Source: Halorussus amylolyticus (GTDB lineage: Archaea; Halobacteriota; Halobacteria; Halobacteriales; Haladaptataceae). Taken from it: a stretch of DNA of 64,000 nt. Position numbers and translations under genes: made by a program. A model generated the notes under the pieces. It was not told the origin of the DNA and ran no database searches. It saw nothing but the letters and a program-made list of their open reading frames with translations. Location: contig NZ_ML974133.1 of NCBI RefSeq assembly GCF_004143485.2, positions 285,609 to 349,608 on the forward strand. The letters run 5' to 3'. This document shows, piece after piece, positions 16,641 to 24,298 of this stretch (position 1 is the stretch's first letter; every line of letters begins with the position of its first letter).

Positions 16641-17975
16641 ATGTGGGTCACGCGACCCTTCGGGTACATGACGAACGCCGACGAGTTCGCTCGGAGTGTC
16701 GGCCGCCTCGCCAGCGGCGCGTCGCTGGCCGCGCGGACGGTCCTGCCGGTGGACACCAACCCGGTGCCCGCCGAGTGGACCCACATCACCAAAATCGACC
16801 CCGAAGAGGACAAGAAGCTCCCGCTGCTCTACCCCTGCTATCTCCGCCACACCAGCGCGGTGTCTGTCGGCGGGTCGGCCGACGTGACCGCCCGCAACAC
16901 CGAGGAGACGTTCGACCTGCTCGAACCCGCATCGGTGCCGGTGTTCCACGAACCCAGCGGCCCCCGGCACGTCACCCGCCAGACCCACGAGCAGGCCGAC
17001 CTGCTCGCGATTCCGGAGGTGCTGAACGGCGATTCGGAGTCGCTCGTGGGCCAACTCGGCGAGGCCGTCGAGTACGTCCGCGAGGAGATGGCTCCCGACA
17101 TGCTCGGCGACAGACTCCCGTGGCTTCCGAGCGTCGCGGCCGACGCGCTCGCGAACTTCGCCACCTCGTGGCTCCTCGCCGACGCGGTGTTCGAGGCGTA
17201 CATCATCCAGAACCCCGACAGCGCCGCGGCCCGCGAGGCGAACGTCGCTCCGGACGACCTGCTCACGCCCCGGGAGGCCAAACAGCGCGCGATGGCGGCC
17301 GAACGCCACCTCGAAAGCGAACTCGTCTACCTCGAATACTCGGGGACCTACGGCGGTGAGGAGGCGGTCAAGACTCTCCGGGCCATCTCCGAAAGCCTAT
17401 CGTGGTCGCGCCTGTGGTACGGCGGCGGTCTCGACTCACGCGAACACGTCGCCGAGATACTCGCCGCGGGCGCGGACGCAGTCGTGGTCGGCGACGCCTT
17501 CCACCGAATCGCCGAGGAGGAGGCCGACGTGTGCGCGCGAGCGGCCCGCGCGCTCGACCACGACGCCTCCGAATCGGAAGCCCGCGAGTGGGTCCGCGAC
17601 AACGTCGCCCTCGAAGACTCGCACGCCGCGAAGTATCTCGCCACGACGCCGTCCGTGGCCGACCCCGAGCGACTCGCCGAGCGATATCTCGGTGCCGCGG
17701 TACGGGCGTCCCTCCGCCTGCACGACCGCGCGGCCGAAATCGGAACGGACGACGCTCCGAGCGCCGCGTCGAACGCTTCGACCCGCCGCCGCGTCCTCGA
17801 AGACGCGGACGGCGAGTGGGTCGGCGACGGAATCGACCTCGCGGGCGACGACGCGGAACTGCTCCGGCGGTGTCTGGTCGCACTCCTCGCCGACGAGACG
17901 GGCGTCGAGACGACCGACTCGCTCTCGACGACCCACTTCGCGCTCTCGCTATCGCAGACCTCGAATCCGGCGTAA
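16641..17975 (+). CDS. Geranylgeranylglyceryl-phosphate-synthase-like protein (PcrB family) with C-terminal extension
   Basis: 444 residues. The GGGPS/PcrB TIM-barrel signatures are clear: WTHITKIDPEED with the phosphate-binding Lys/Asp (about 46-57), YLEYSGTYGG (230-239) and YGGGLDSREHVAEIL followed by GADAVVVGD (260-284). GGGPS joins geranylgeranyl diphosphate to sn-glycerol-1-phosphate, the first ether bond of archaeal lipids. The family is normally 230-250 residues; here there is an insert between 120 and 225 and about 120 further residues after the barrel of unknown function. egsA, which makes the acceptor, is 6 kb away. ATG 16668 is an alternative start. Confidence 0.8.
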   Translation: MWVTRPFGYMTNADEFARSVGRLASGASLAARTVLPVDTNPVPAEWTHITKIDPEEDKKLPLLYPCYLRHTSAVSVGGSADVTARNTEETFDLLEPASVPVFHEPSGPRHVTRQTHEQADLLAIPEVLNGDSESLVGQLGEAVEYVREEMAPDMLGDRLPWLPSVAADALANFATSWLLADAVFEAYIIQNPDSAAAREANVAPDDLLTPREAKQRAMAAERHLESELVYLEYSGTYGGEEAVKTLRAISESLSWSRLWYGGGLDSREHVAEILAAGADAVVVGDAFHRIAEEEADVCARAARALDHDASESEAREWVRDNVALEDSHAAKYLATTPSVADPERLAERYLGAAVRASLRLHDRAAEIGTDDAPSAASNASTRRRVLEDADGEWVGDGIDLAGDDAELLRRCLVALLADETGVETTDSLSTTHFALSLSQTSNPA

Positions 17976-18020
17976 CCGGGGCTCTCGGATTTCGAGACGT
18001 TCGAACGTTGTTTTCGAGTA

Positions 18021-18034
18021 ATATTTTTAAGTAC
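18021..18034 (+). promoter_or_regulatory. TATA-rich promoter element
   Basis: ATATTTTTAAGTAC is the most AT-rich block of the gap before the small zinc-ribbon gene. The ATG at 18110 would then have a leader of about 60 bases. Confidence 0.45.
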
Positions 18035-18109
18035 CAGAAGTAGAGAATGGAAAGGTCTTGAGGGGAGTCTTCGTACGCCGCGGTACGCCTCGTCGAGAAC
18101 AGACGAAAT

Positions 18110-18283
18110 ATGGGTCTCACAATCAAACTCGCGCGGGCGGTTCGAGCCGCCGGGAAAACCGGCCGAAGAGACGCCTACGAGTGCCAGCACTGCGGCGCTC
18201 GATTCGACCTCGACCGCCAGACCTGCCCCGACTGCGGCGGGTGTACCATCGACCGCACCGAGTGGAGCGGCCAGCCGAACTGA
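18110..18283 (+). CDS. Small zinc-ribbon protein
   Basis: 57 residues, below usual gene-finder cutoffs. A basic N-terminal helix (LTIKLARAVRAAGKTGRRDA) is followed by two CxxC knuckles: YECQHCGARF and TCPDCGG. The layout is typical of haloarchaeal single zinc-ribbon proteins, probable nucleic-acid or protein-binding modules of unknown role. Promoter-like AT block at 18021-18034. It sits just upstream of tRNA-Arg on the same strand. Confidence 0.75.
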   Translation: MGLTIKLARAVRAAGKTGRRDAYECQHCGARFDLDRQTCPDCGGCTIDRTEWSGQPN

Positions 18284-18325
18284 CGGTTCGATACCGAATC
18301 GCACACCCGGTTCCAAACCACGGTG

Positions 18326-18332
18326 TTTAAAA
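18326..18332 (+). promoter_or_regulatory. TATA box of tRNA-Arg
   Basis: TTTAAAA is centred about 29 bases before the first base of the mature tRNA, the standard archaeal spacing. Confidence 0.7.
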
Positions 18333-18357
18333 CCGACCGGCCAGTACAATCAGATGC

Positions 18358-18432
18358 GGGCGCTTAGCTCAGTCTGGACAGAGTACTTGGCTTCGGACCA
18401 AGCTGTCGCGGGTTCAAATCCTGCAGCGCCCA
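18358..18432 (+). tRNA. tRNA-Arg (anticodon TCG)
   Basis: 75 bases fold as a complete cloverleaf: acceptor GGGCGCT/AGCGCCC with discriminator A, D arm GCTCAGTCTGGACAGAGT, anticodon stem CTTGG/CCAAG with loop CTTCGGA (anticodon TCG, reads CGA), T arm GCGGG-TTCAAAT-CCTGC. CCA is not encoded. No intron. No duplicated tRNA 3' end was seen downstream in the window, so there is no sign of an integrated element using it as an attachment site. Confidence 0.96.
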
Positions 18433-18507
18433 TCATCCTACGACAACTCCGCCCGACCGATTTCCGCTTTCAGTCACGCTTTTGTCCGACCTCGCGAACG
18501 CTCCGAT

Positions 18508-19296
18508 ATGAGCGACGACTTCGACACCGACGCGTACCGAGTCGCCGAGATGACGTGGCAGGAGGTAGAGGCGGCGGTCGAGCGAACCGCCACCCTGCTG
18601 TTACCGGTCGGGAGCACCGAACAGCACGGCCACCACATGCCGCTCGGCGTGGACGTGTTCATGCCCGAGGCCATCGGCGAACTGGTCGCAGAGCGGAGTC
18701 CGGCGCTCCTCGCGCCGCCGATTTGGTACGGCGTCAGCCCGCACCACACCTTCAAGCCGGGGACGTTCACGGTCTCGACGGAGACGTTCCAGCGCTACGT
18801 GACCGACGTGTGCGCGTCGGCGAGCGAGTGGGGAATCGAGCGCGTGCTCCTGCTCAACGGCCACTACCTCGGACAGGACCCCGAACTCGAAGTCGTCGTT
18901 CGCACGCTCCGAACCGACCACGGCGTGGAGGCGTTTCACGTTCCGCTCGTGAACCTCTTCGCGGAGGTCGCCGAGGAGATTCGCACGGGCGAGGTGTCGT
19001 TCCACGCCTCGGAGTTCGAGACGAGCATCCTGCTCTCGCTCCTGCCCGAACTCGTTCACATGGACCGCGCGAAGTCGGTCGAACCGCCCGACGATTCGCT
19101 TCCGCTGACCGACTACGACGCGCTCGGCGACAACGAGGTCGGGTGGTCGCTCACCGCCGAGGACATGGCGGAACTCACGCACGCCGGAAATATCGGCGAC
19201 CCGACGGTCGCCACCGCCGAGAAGGGCGAGAAACTGGTCGAGGCCGCGGTTTCGAACATCTGCCGACTCGTTGACGAACTCGAATCGGAGGAGTGA
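18508..19296 (+). CDS. Creatininase-family amidohydrolase
   Basis: 262 residues, family length. The metal-site motif LLPVGSTEQHGHHMPLGVD (about 32-50) contains the Glu, His and Asp ligands, and further ligands lie in LLLNGHYLGQ and SFHASEFETS. Family members include creatininase and the FAPy deformylase ArfB of archaeal riboflavin/F420 synthesis (MfnX-type paralogues also exist); no linked pathway genes identify the substrate here. Cytoplasmic zinc hydrolase. Start at the ATG, about 76 bases after tRNA-Arg. Confidence 0.85.
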   Translation: MSDDFDTDAYRVAEMTWQEVEAAVERTATLLLPVGSTEQHGHHMPLGVDVFMPEAIGELVAERSPALLAPPIWYGVSPHHTFKPGTFTVSTETFQRYVTDVCASASEWGIERVLLLNGHYLGQDPELEVVVRTLRTDHGVEAFHVPLVNLFAEVAEEIRTGEVSFHASEFETSILLSLLPELVHMDRAKSVEPPDDSLPLTDYDALGDNEVGWSLTAEDMAELTHAGNIGDPTVATAEKGEKLVEAAVSNICRLVDELESEE

Positions 19297-19605
19297 GCTT
19301 CGTAACAAACGGTTCCCGTGAGCACCGTCTTTTCACCGAAGCGTCCCGCTCCAGCCAAAGCGTCCTGCTCGCACGTCACATGTGAAGACCGCACAGCACC
19401 GCGACCGCAGGCCACGCCCTCCCCAACCGACTGCGGCCTCGGCCTTCGCTTCGCTCCGGCCTGCGGTCCTCGTCCCTCGCGCATATTGGCGCTCCACGAG
19501 GGAGCGCCAGCGCGCGCCGAGCTGGAAGGTCAGTCTCAACCGAGATGGAAAGTCGGCCTCGAAACCGACGTAAAACGCTCAGCTCCCGAAAATCAGTCGG
19601 CCGAC
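19297..19605. other. 309-base gap between convergent genes with hairpins
   Basis: No credible gene. Bases 19405-19413 (CCGCAGGCC) pair with 19458-19466 around a loop of 44, and 19488-19495 pair with 19501-19508 (GGCGCTCC, loop ACGAG). The block between them (GACTGCGGCCTCGGCC, TTCGCTTCGCTCCGGCC) has a self-similar GC-rich look unlike random intergenic DNA. Confidence 0.5.
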
Positions 19606-20655
19606 CTACTCACCCAGTCCGTTCGCCCCGACGAAGCGCCGGACCGCCGCGTAGCCCGCGAGCGCGACGACGAGGTAGACGCCGACCATCGCGTGGGTCA
19701 GCGTCGTCGGACTCCCGATGGCGAGCTTCGCCACCGAGTTCGCGGGCGACTCGGGCAGGAGGTAGGTGGAGCTAAACACCACCAGAATCCCCATCGAGAA
19801 GAGGAACTGGGCCTGTTTTCGGTCGCGGAATCGGAGCGCGGCGAACGCGCCCATCGACACCACGCCGACCGAGAACCCGGTCACGAGCAGGAGGATTTCG
19901 ACCGGATTCGAGACGCTCGTACCGTTGAACGAGAGGAGCGCGAGCCACGCGCCCGCCTGCAGGGGCGCGAGGAGCCCCATCGCGAGCATCTTGCCGTCCA
20001 CGATGTCGGTGCCGGTCAGCGGCGTGACTCGGAGGAGTTCGAGCGTGCCGCGGTCGTACTCCTCGGCGATGGCGTCCACCGCGACGCTCCCGCTGAGGAA
20101 CACCGGCAGGAACATCAGCAGCGGGAGCAGGACCGTGTAGGTGAACCCGAAGTAGGGACTCGACTCGCCCTCGGGCGGGAGCGGAATCGGTGTGCGTTCG
20201 AGTCGCGAGTCCAGACGGGCCCGCTCGGAGCGCTCGAACGCGGCGAGCGCGTCCCGAATCTGTGTCACGACAAGCGTCGTTCGGATGTTGCCGTCGGGCG
20301 CGACAGCCTCGACGTCCGCCCTGCCGTCGGCCGACCGACTCACGTGCAGGACGGCGTGTACCTCACCCCCGCGGAAGTCGTCCATCGCGTCGCCGTAGCT
20401 GTCGTACTCGACCGCCTCCCAGCCGTCTTCGGCCTCGATGACCGGCGTGAGGTCGTCGCTCGCGTCGCCCGAGACGCCGAACTCCACGACGAACCCGTTC
20501 GACACCGAACCGGGGTCGTACAGCGACACGAGTCCGACCGCGAGGAACGACGAGAACGCCGCCACGAACAGCTGAATCAGAATCGCCAGCACGATGGTCT
20601 TCTCGCTCCGCAAGGATGCGAGTTCGCGCCCGGCGACCGTCAGGCGGTTATCCAA
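19606..20655 (-). CDS. ABC-2 type exporter permease (second permease of operon)
   Basis: 349 residues. One N-terminal membrane helix (about 22-44), an extracellular domain of about 115 residues, then five helices (about 170-345): the NatB/ABC-2 permease layout. The segment EEYDRGTLELLRVTPLTGTDIVDGK is the typical cytoplasmic coupling region of Na+/drug ABC-2 exporters. Its start overlaps the end of the upstream permease-protease gene by 8 bases, so the ATPase (22534-23421), the fused permease and this gene form one operon. Substrate unknown. Confidence 0.88.
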   Translation of the reverse strand: MDNRLTVAGRELASLRSEKTIVLAILIQLFVAAFSSFLAVGLVSLYDPGSVSNGFVVEFGVSGDASDDLTPVIEAEDGWEAVEYDSYGDAMDDFRGGEVHAVLHVSRSADGRADVEAVAPDGNIRTTLVVTQIRDALAAFERSERARLDSRLERTPIPLPPEGESSPYFGFTYTVLLPLLMFLPVFLSGSVAVDAIAEEYDRGTLELLRVTPLTGTDIVDGKMLAMGLLAPLQAGAWLALLSFNGTSVSNPVEILLLVTGFSVGVVSMGAFAALRFRDRKQAQFLFSMGILVVFSSTYLLPESPANSVAKLAIGSPTTLTHAMVGVYLVVALAGYAAVRRFVGANGLGE

Positions 20656-22537
20656 CGTAGCTCACCACCGTGAGGTTGTAGGCCGCGTGAACCACCGTCG
20701 CGAGCGCGAGCGCGACGAAGTAGCGATTCCGCCCCCGACTCGCGCCGAGCGCGGTCATCGTCGCCGTCACGGCGTGGAGCGCGAGCGGCGCGAACAACAG
20801 GCCCGCGAGCAGGAGGGGCGACGTTTCGATACCGAGTCCGGTCACGGTTCCGAACGCCGCCCGACCGAGTTCGAGGTTCGGCAGCCCCACGAGCTGGGCG
20901 ACCGCGGTCGCCTTCTCGCCGAGGAAGAAGCCGAGTCCCGAGAGGAACCCGAGCAAGCCGACCGACCCGAGCGACCGGTCGAATCTGGCGTGGGCGAACC
21001 CGGCGTAGATGCCGACGCTCTTTGCGACCTCCTCGATGAACGCGATGACGACGAGCAAGACCGGCATCGACACCGACACCGGAAGCGCGAACAGGAGCGC
21101 GACCGCGAGGAGTTCGGCCACGAACACGAACGGAATCGAGAGCGCGCTGAGTTTCGCCACGCTCCGGGGCCGCGAAAGCTGGCTGTCGAGCGCGTCGAGG
21201 AACTTCAGGGGAATCGACCGCTGGGTGAACATGTCCTCCTCGCGGTAGACGCCCACGCCGAGTGCGAACAGCACGCCCGCGGTCAGGTAGAGCGGGAGCG
21301 TCGAGAACGCGTAGTCCGAAAGCGCGAGTCCGCCGCCGCCGAGGACGCGCACCACGAGCGTCAGCGGCGAGATGGCCGCCACGGGATGCACGTCGGTGAA
21401 GATGGCCGGGATGAACGCGTAGGAGGTCAGGAACACCGAGAGCGTCACCGTCACGAAGGTGAGTTCCTTGAACGACCGCGCGAACATCGCGCCGACGAAC
21501 GAACTCGCCAGAAAGAGGAGCGCGATGGGAACGACCGCGGCGACTGACGCCGCCGCGGTCCGCGCGATTTCGAGCGGCGCGTCGCCTCCGGCGGGGGTCA
21601 GCCCCGCGATTCCGACCGCCGTGACCGTGGCGATGGCGACCATGCCGAGGAAGTACGGCAGGGTCTTGCCCGCCACGATGTCGCCCCGCGACACCGGTGA
21701 GACGAGCAGGAGTTCGCCCCTGTCGTTGATGCGCTCGTTCAGCACGCTGGAGGCGTACGCCTGAATCACGAAGTTCATCGGGAGGACGAACGCGAACGCC
21801 AGCACCAGCGACTCGAAGGGGAACGGCGGCGTGATATCCGAGGGCGTCCCGCCCGCGGTGTCGCCGCCGAACAGCGACGACCCGCTTCCGACCGACGGGG
21901 CTTCGACCGCGCCGTCGGAGGGGGAGGATTCCGACCCGTCGCCGCTCTCTCCGGCATCGCTACCGCCATCGCCGTCGCCTGAATCGCCGCCGTTGCCGTC
22001 GCCGGACTCGCCACCGCCGAGACCGACCTCGCCGTCGTCGGGGGTCGAATCGGCGTCGTCCGAGTCGCCGCCCGACGCCGCGAGCGACGCGTTCTGCTCG
22101 ACGTACCGGACCGAGACGTTCACCGGGAACGCGGCCTCGAAGTCGGACTCGTCGGCCATCGTCCGGTCGTTGTACGCCTCGACGCTCCCCCGGAGTTCCG
22201 AGAGGGCGGCCTGTCCCTTCTGCGAGCGGGCGGGAATCGGCGGCCTGTCGGGGAGGACGAGCACGTCTATCTCGCCCGACTGGAACGCGCGGGCGTCGGG
22301 TTCGACCGCCACGAACGTCGGGTCCTCGACCACGGGGTCGTGGTACGGACTGTCCTCGGCGACGCCGACCCGGTAGATGCCGTCGTCGAGCGCGATGCCC
22401 TTGCTGGCGACCATCGGGGTGAGCACGGCCACCAGCACGAGGACGACCCCGATTGCGGCGAGCGTCCGGCGGTCGAGTTGGCCCGCGTTCTTCGAGACCT
22501 CCCACCGGGCGATTCGGAGGGTCTTGTCCGGCTTCAC
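20648..22537 (-). CDS. ABC-2 permease fused to a PrsW-like intramembrane protease domain
   Basis: 629 residues. Residues 1-430 are an ABC-2 permease: membrane helix at 26-45, an extracellular domain with a Gly/Asp/Ser-rich linker (152-236), then helices from about 240 with the coupling segment NDRGELLLVSPVSRGDIVAGK (near 271-291). Residues 450-629 are a second multi-helix unit with PrsW motifs: EEVAK (502-506), FFLGEKAT (E541), LHAVTATMTALG (H588) and VVHAAYNL (H617, N621). PrsW proteins are membrane metalloproteases or glutamic-type proteases. The stop overlaps the next permease and the start overlaps the ATPase stop (ATGA). Confidence 0.85.
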   Translation of the reverse strand: MKPDKTLRIARWEVSKNAGQLDRRTLAAIGVVLVLVAVLTPMVASKGIALDDGIYRVGVAEDSPYHDPVVEDPTFVAVEPDARAFQSGEIDVLVLPDRPPIPARSQKGQAALSELRGSVEAYNDRTMADESDFEAAFPVNVSVRYVEQNASLAASGGDSDDADSTPDDGEVGLGGGESGDGNGGDSGDGDGGSDAGESGDGSESSPSDGAVEAPSVGSGSSLFGGDTAGGTPSDITPPFPFESLVLAFAFVLPMNFVIQAYASSVLNERINDRGELLLVSPVSRGDIVAGKTLPYFLGMVAIATVTAVGIAGLTPAGGDAPLEIARTAAASVAAVVPIALLFLASSFVGAMFARSFKELTFVTVTLSVFLTSYAFIPAIFTDVHPVAAISPLTLVVRVLGGGGLALSDYAFSTLPLYLTAGVLFALGVGVYREEDMFTQRSIPLKFLDALDSQLSRPRSVAKLSALSIPFVFVAELLAVALLFALPVSVSMPVLLVVIAFIEEVAKSVGIYAGFAHARFDRSLGSVGLLGFLSGLGFFLGEKATAVAQLVGLPNLELGRAAFGTVTGLGIETSPLLLAGLLFAPLALHAVTATMTALGASRGRNRYFVALALATVVHAAYNLTVVSYVG

Positions 22538-23421
22538 GGGCGGCCCTCCACGTCCGGGGATTCGGCGGCGAGTTCGAGGAAGATGTCTTCGAGGCTCGGG
22601 GTTCGGGTCTGGATGTCTTCGACTTCGCCCCCGGCGGCGGCCGCGAGGTCGCGGGTCTCCTCGACGCCGTCCATGCTCTCGACGACCCGGCAGTACGCAC
22701 CGTTCTCCGCGATTGCGCCCTCGACATCGACCGTGGTGTAGACGCGGTACTCGGTTCGGCCGTGTTCCTCGCGTATCTCTTCGACGCTCCCGCCCGCGAC
22801 GATGCGGCCGTCGTTCATCACGACCACGCGGTCGCAGATGCTCTCGACGTGAAAGAGATTGTGCGCGCTGAACACGACCGTCTTGCCCGATTCAGCGAGG
22901 TCGCGGGTGAACTCGATGATGTAGTTCGTCGTCAGCGGGTCGAGACCGCTCGCGGGTTCGTCGTAGACGAGGACCTCGGGGTCGTTGACCAGCGACCGCG
23001 CGATGGCGACCTTGCGGGCCATCCCCTTCGACACGTCGCCGAGTCGCCGGTCGCGGTGGTCGAGGTCGAGTCGGTCGAGCGTGTCGTGGATTCGGTCGGT
23101 CGCGACCTTCGACGGCACGTCGTAGAGGTCGGCGAAGAATTCGAGGTACGAAATCGGGGTCATGTCCTCGTAGAGCGGCGACTCCTCGGGGAGGAAGCCG
23201 AGGTACTGGCGCATCTCGGAGTCCTGAGCGTCGTAGCCCGCGACTCGCGCCGAGCCGCTCGTCGGCTCGACCAGCCCAGCCAGCATCTTGAGGGTGGTCG
23301 TCTTGCCCGCGCCGTTCGGGCCGATGACGCCGAACACCTCGCCGTCCGCGACCGAGAAGGTGCTCCCCTCGACCGCGGTGAAGCCGCCGTACTCCTTTCG
23401 CAGATTCTCGACTTCTATCAT
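22534..23421 (-). CDS. ABC transporter ATP-binding protein (NatA-like)
   Basis: 295 residues. Walker A GPNGAGKTT, Q-loop region YLGFLPEESPLYEDM, signature LGDVSKGMARKVAIARSL (a variant of LSGGQ with VSKGM), Walker B VLVYDEPASGLDPL and the H-switch in VFSAHNLFHVE are all present, followed by a C-terminal extension of about 80 residues common to drug/Na+ exporter ATPases. It powers the two downstream permeases on the same transcript. Start at MIEVENLRKEYGG; 42 more in-frame codons upstream run into the repeat element and are rejected. Confidence 0.92.
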   Translation of the reverse strand: MIEVENLRKEYGGFTAVEGSTFSVADGEVFGVIGPNGAGKTTTLKMLAGLVEPTSGSARVAGYDAQDSEMRQYLGFLPEESPLYEDMTPISYLEFFADLYDVPSKVATDRIHDTLDRLDLDHRDRRLGDVSKGMARKVAIARSLVNDPEVLVYDEPASGLDPLTTNYIIEFTRDLAESGKTVVFSAHNLFHVESICDRVVVMNDGRIVAGGSVEEIREEHGRTEYRVYTTVDVEGAIAENGAYCRVVESMDGVEETRDLAAAAGGEVEDIQTRTPSLEDIFLELAAESPDVEGRP

Positions 23422-23766
23422 CGAACGTTCGACAGTGTTCGCCGGGGTGACTTCATTTTGTGGTTCGCGGGTAGGAAATCGTGATATTCGTTGTGGTGGA
23501 ATAGCTTCGTCCGGTCGCAATCGCTCGAATCGTGAACAGTAGAGCAAAAAACACCTCGAAAGCCCCCGCCCGGTCGCGGTCGCTCAGCGACATATCGCCG
23601 CAAACCGCGCGGCGATAGGGGTCGCTGAGACGACCAAGCATTGCGCGACCGGGCGGCCCCTTTCATTCCCGCCCTCCGCCGGTGGTTCGCCGGGCGATAC
23701 CCGACCCAAATTCGGCCTGCCGAGGCGGCGAACAGACGTAAGTCCGACCTTGGCGTAGCCCCGTCG
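23422..23766. other. 345-base divergent intergenic region with repeat copy B
   Basis: Lies between the ABC operon (minus) and the DoxX-like gene (plus). It contains a second copy of the structured repeat element (23553-23675). AT-rich bases GATATTCGTTGTGGTGGAAT (about 23481-23500) may be the promoter of the ABC operon. Confidence 0.55.
23553..23675 (-). repeat. Structured intergenic repeat element, copy B
   Basis: On the minus strand it begins with the same 32 bases as copy A (23675-23644), has an internal insert of about 64 bases and closes with the shared far arm CGCGACCGGGCGGGGGCTTT. The insert is itself nested: TCAGCGAC...GTCGCTGA outside TATCGCCGC...GCGGCGATA. Covariation of length in the loop with conserved base-paired ends suggests a folded RNA or a palindromic mobile element. 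Confidence 0.8.
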
Positions 23767-24201
23767 ATGGCATCGAAATTGGTCGAACGCACGCCCGAAG
23801 CCGAGTCCGAATCCCCGGAACCGAGGACGGATTCGACCGCCTTCCGACTCGCGCGTCTGCTGTTCGGGGGCGCGACGACGCTGATGGCGGTGGACAACTT
23901 CCTCTCGATGGAGGGGACCGTCGAGTACGCCGAGGGGACCGCACCCGCGCCCGAGCGGACGGTTCCCGCCATCAGCGGCGCGCTCCTGTTCGGCGGGGTC
24001 GGCATCGCGCTCTGGAAAGCTCCGAGGCTCGCGGCGGGCGCGGTCGCCACCTTCCTCGTGAGCGTCACGCCGACGATGCACGACTTCTGGACCGTCGAGG
24101 ACGACCAGCAGCGCGAACAGCAGTTGATTCACTTCCTGAAGAACGCCGCGATGCTCGGCGGCGCGCTCGCGTTTCTCGGCGTGGCCGAGGACGAGCGGTA
24201 G
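23767..24201 (+). CDS. DoxX-like membrane protein
   Basis: 144 residues. After an acidic N-terminal tail (1-22) come four predicted membrane segments (about 28-44, 65-85, 90-106, 122-140) with the pattern RLLFGGATTLMAVDNF and DFWTVEDDQQREQQLIHFLK, typical of small DoxX/DoxD-type proteins of haloarchaea. Some DoxX proteins act with oxidoreductases in redox or sulfur metabolism; no partner is visible here. The start ATG follows the repeat element by 90 bases. It is convergent with egsA. Confidence 0.78.
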   Translation: MASKLVERTPEAESESPEPRTDSTAFRLARLLFGGATTLMAVDNFLSMEGTVEYAEGTAPAPERTVPAISGALLFGGVGIALWKAPRLAAGAVATFLVSVTPTMHDFWTVEDDQQREQQLIHFLKNAAMLGGALAFLGVAEDER

Positions 24202-24258
24202 GAGAGAGGTACGAGCGATACGAAAACGGACGAGCGAGAGAGGACACCAGACGGGCGA

Positions 24259-24298
24259 GCGGAGACGACCGGCGTCAGATGACGCCGGTCGTCTCCGC
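24259..24298. terminator. 19-bp perfect hairpin at convergent 3' ends
   Basis: Arms 24259-24277 and 24280-24298 are perfect reverse complements with the 2-base spacer GA. It overlaps the last codons and stop of egsA (24275) and lies 57 bases after the DoxX-like stop, so it could end both transcripts. Confidence 0.5.

Noticed and set aside
18358..18432. tRNA-Arg as an integration site of an element
   Set aside because: No repeated tRNA 3' end, integrase or GC change follows within the window.
22534..23547. 42-codon N-terminal extension of the ABC ATPase
   Set aside because: It lies in the promoter region next to repeat element copy B and is not family-like; MIEVENLRKEYGG is the normal start.
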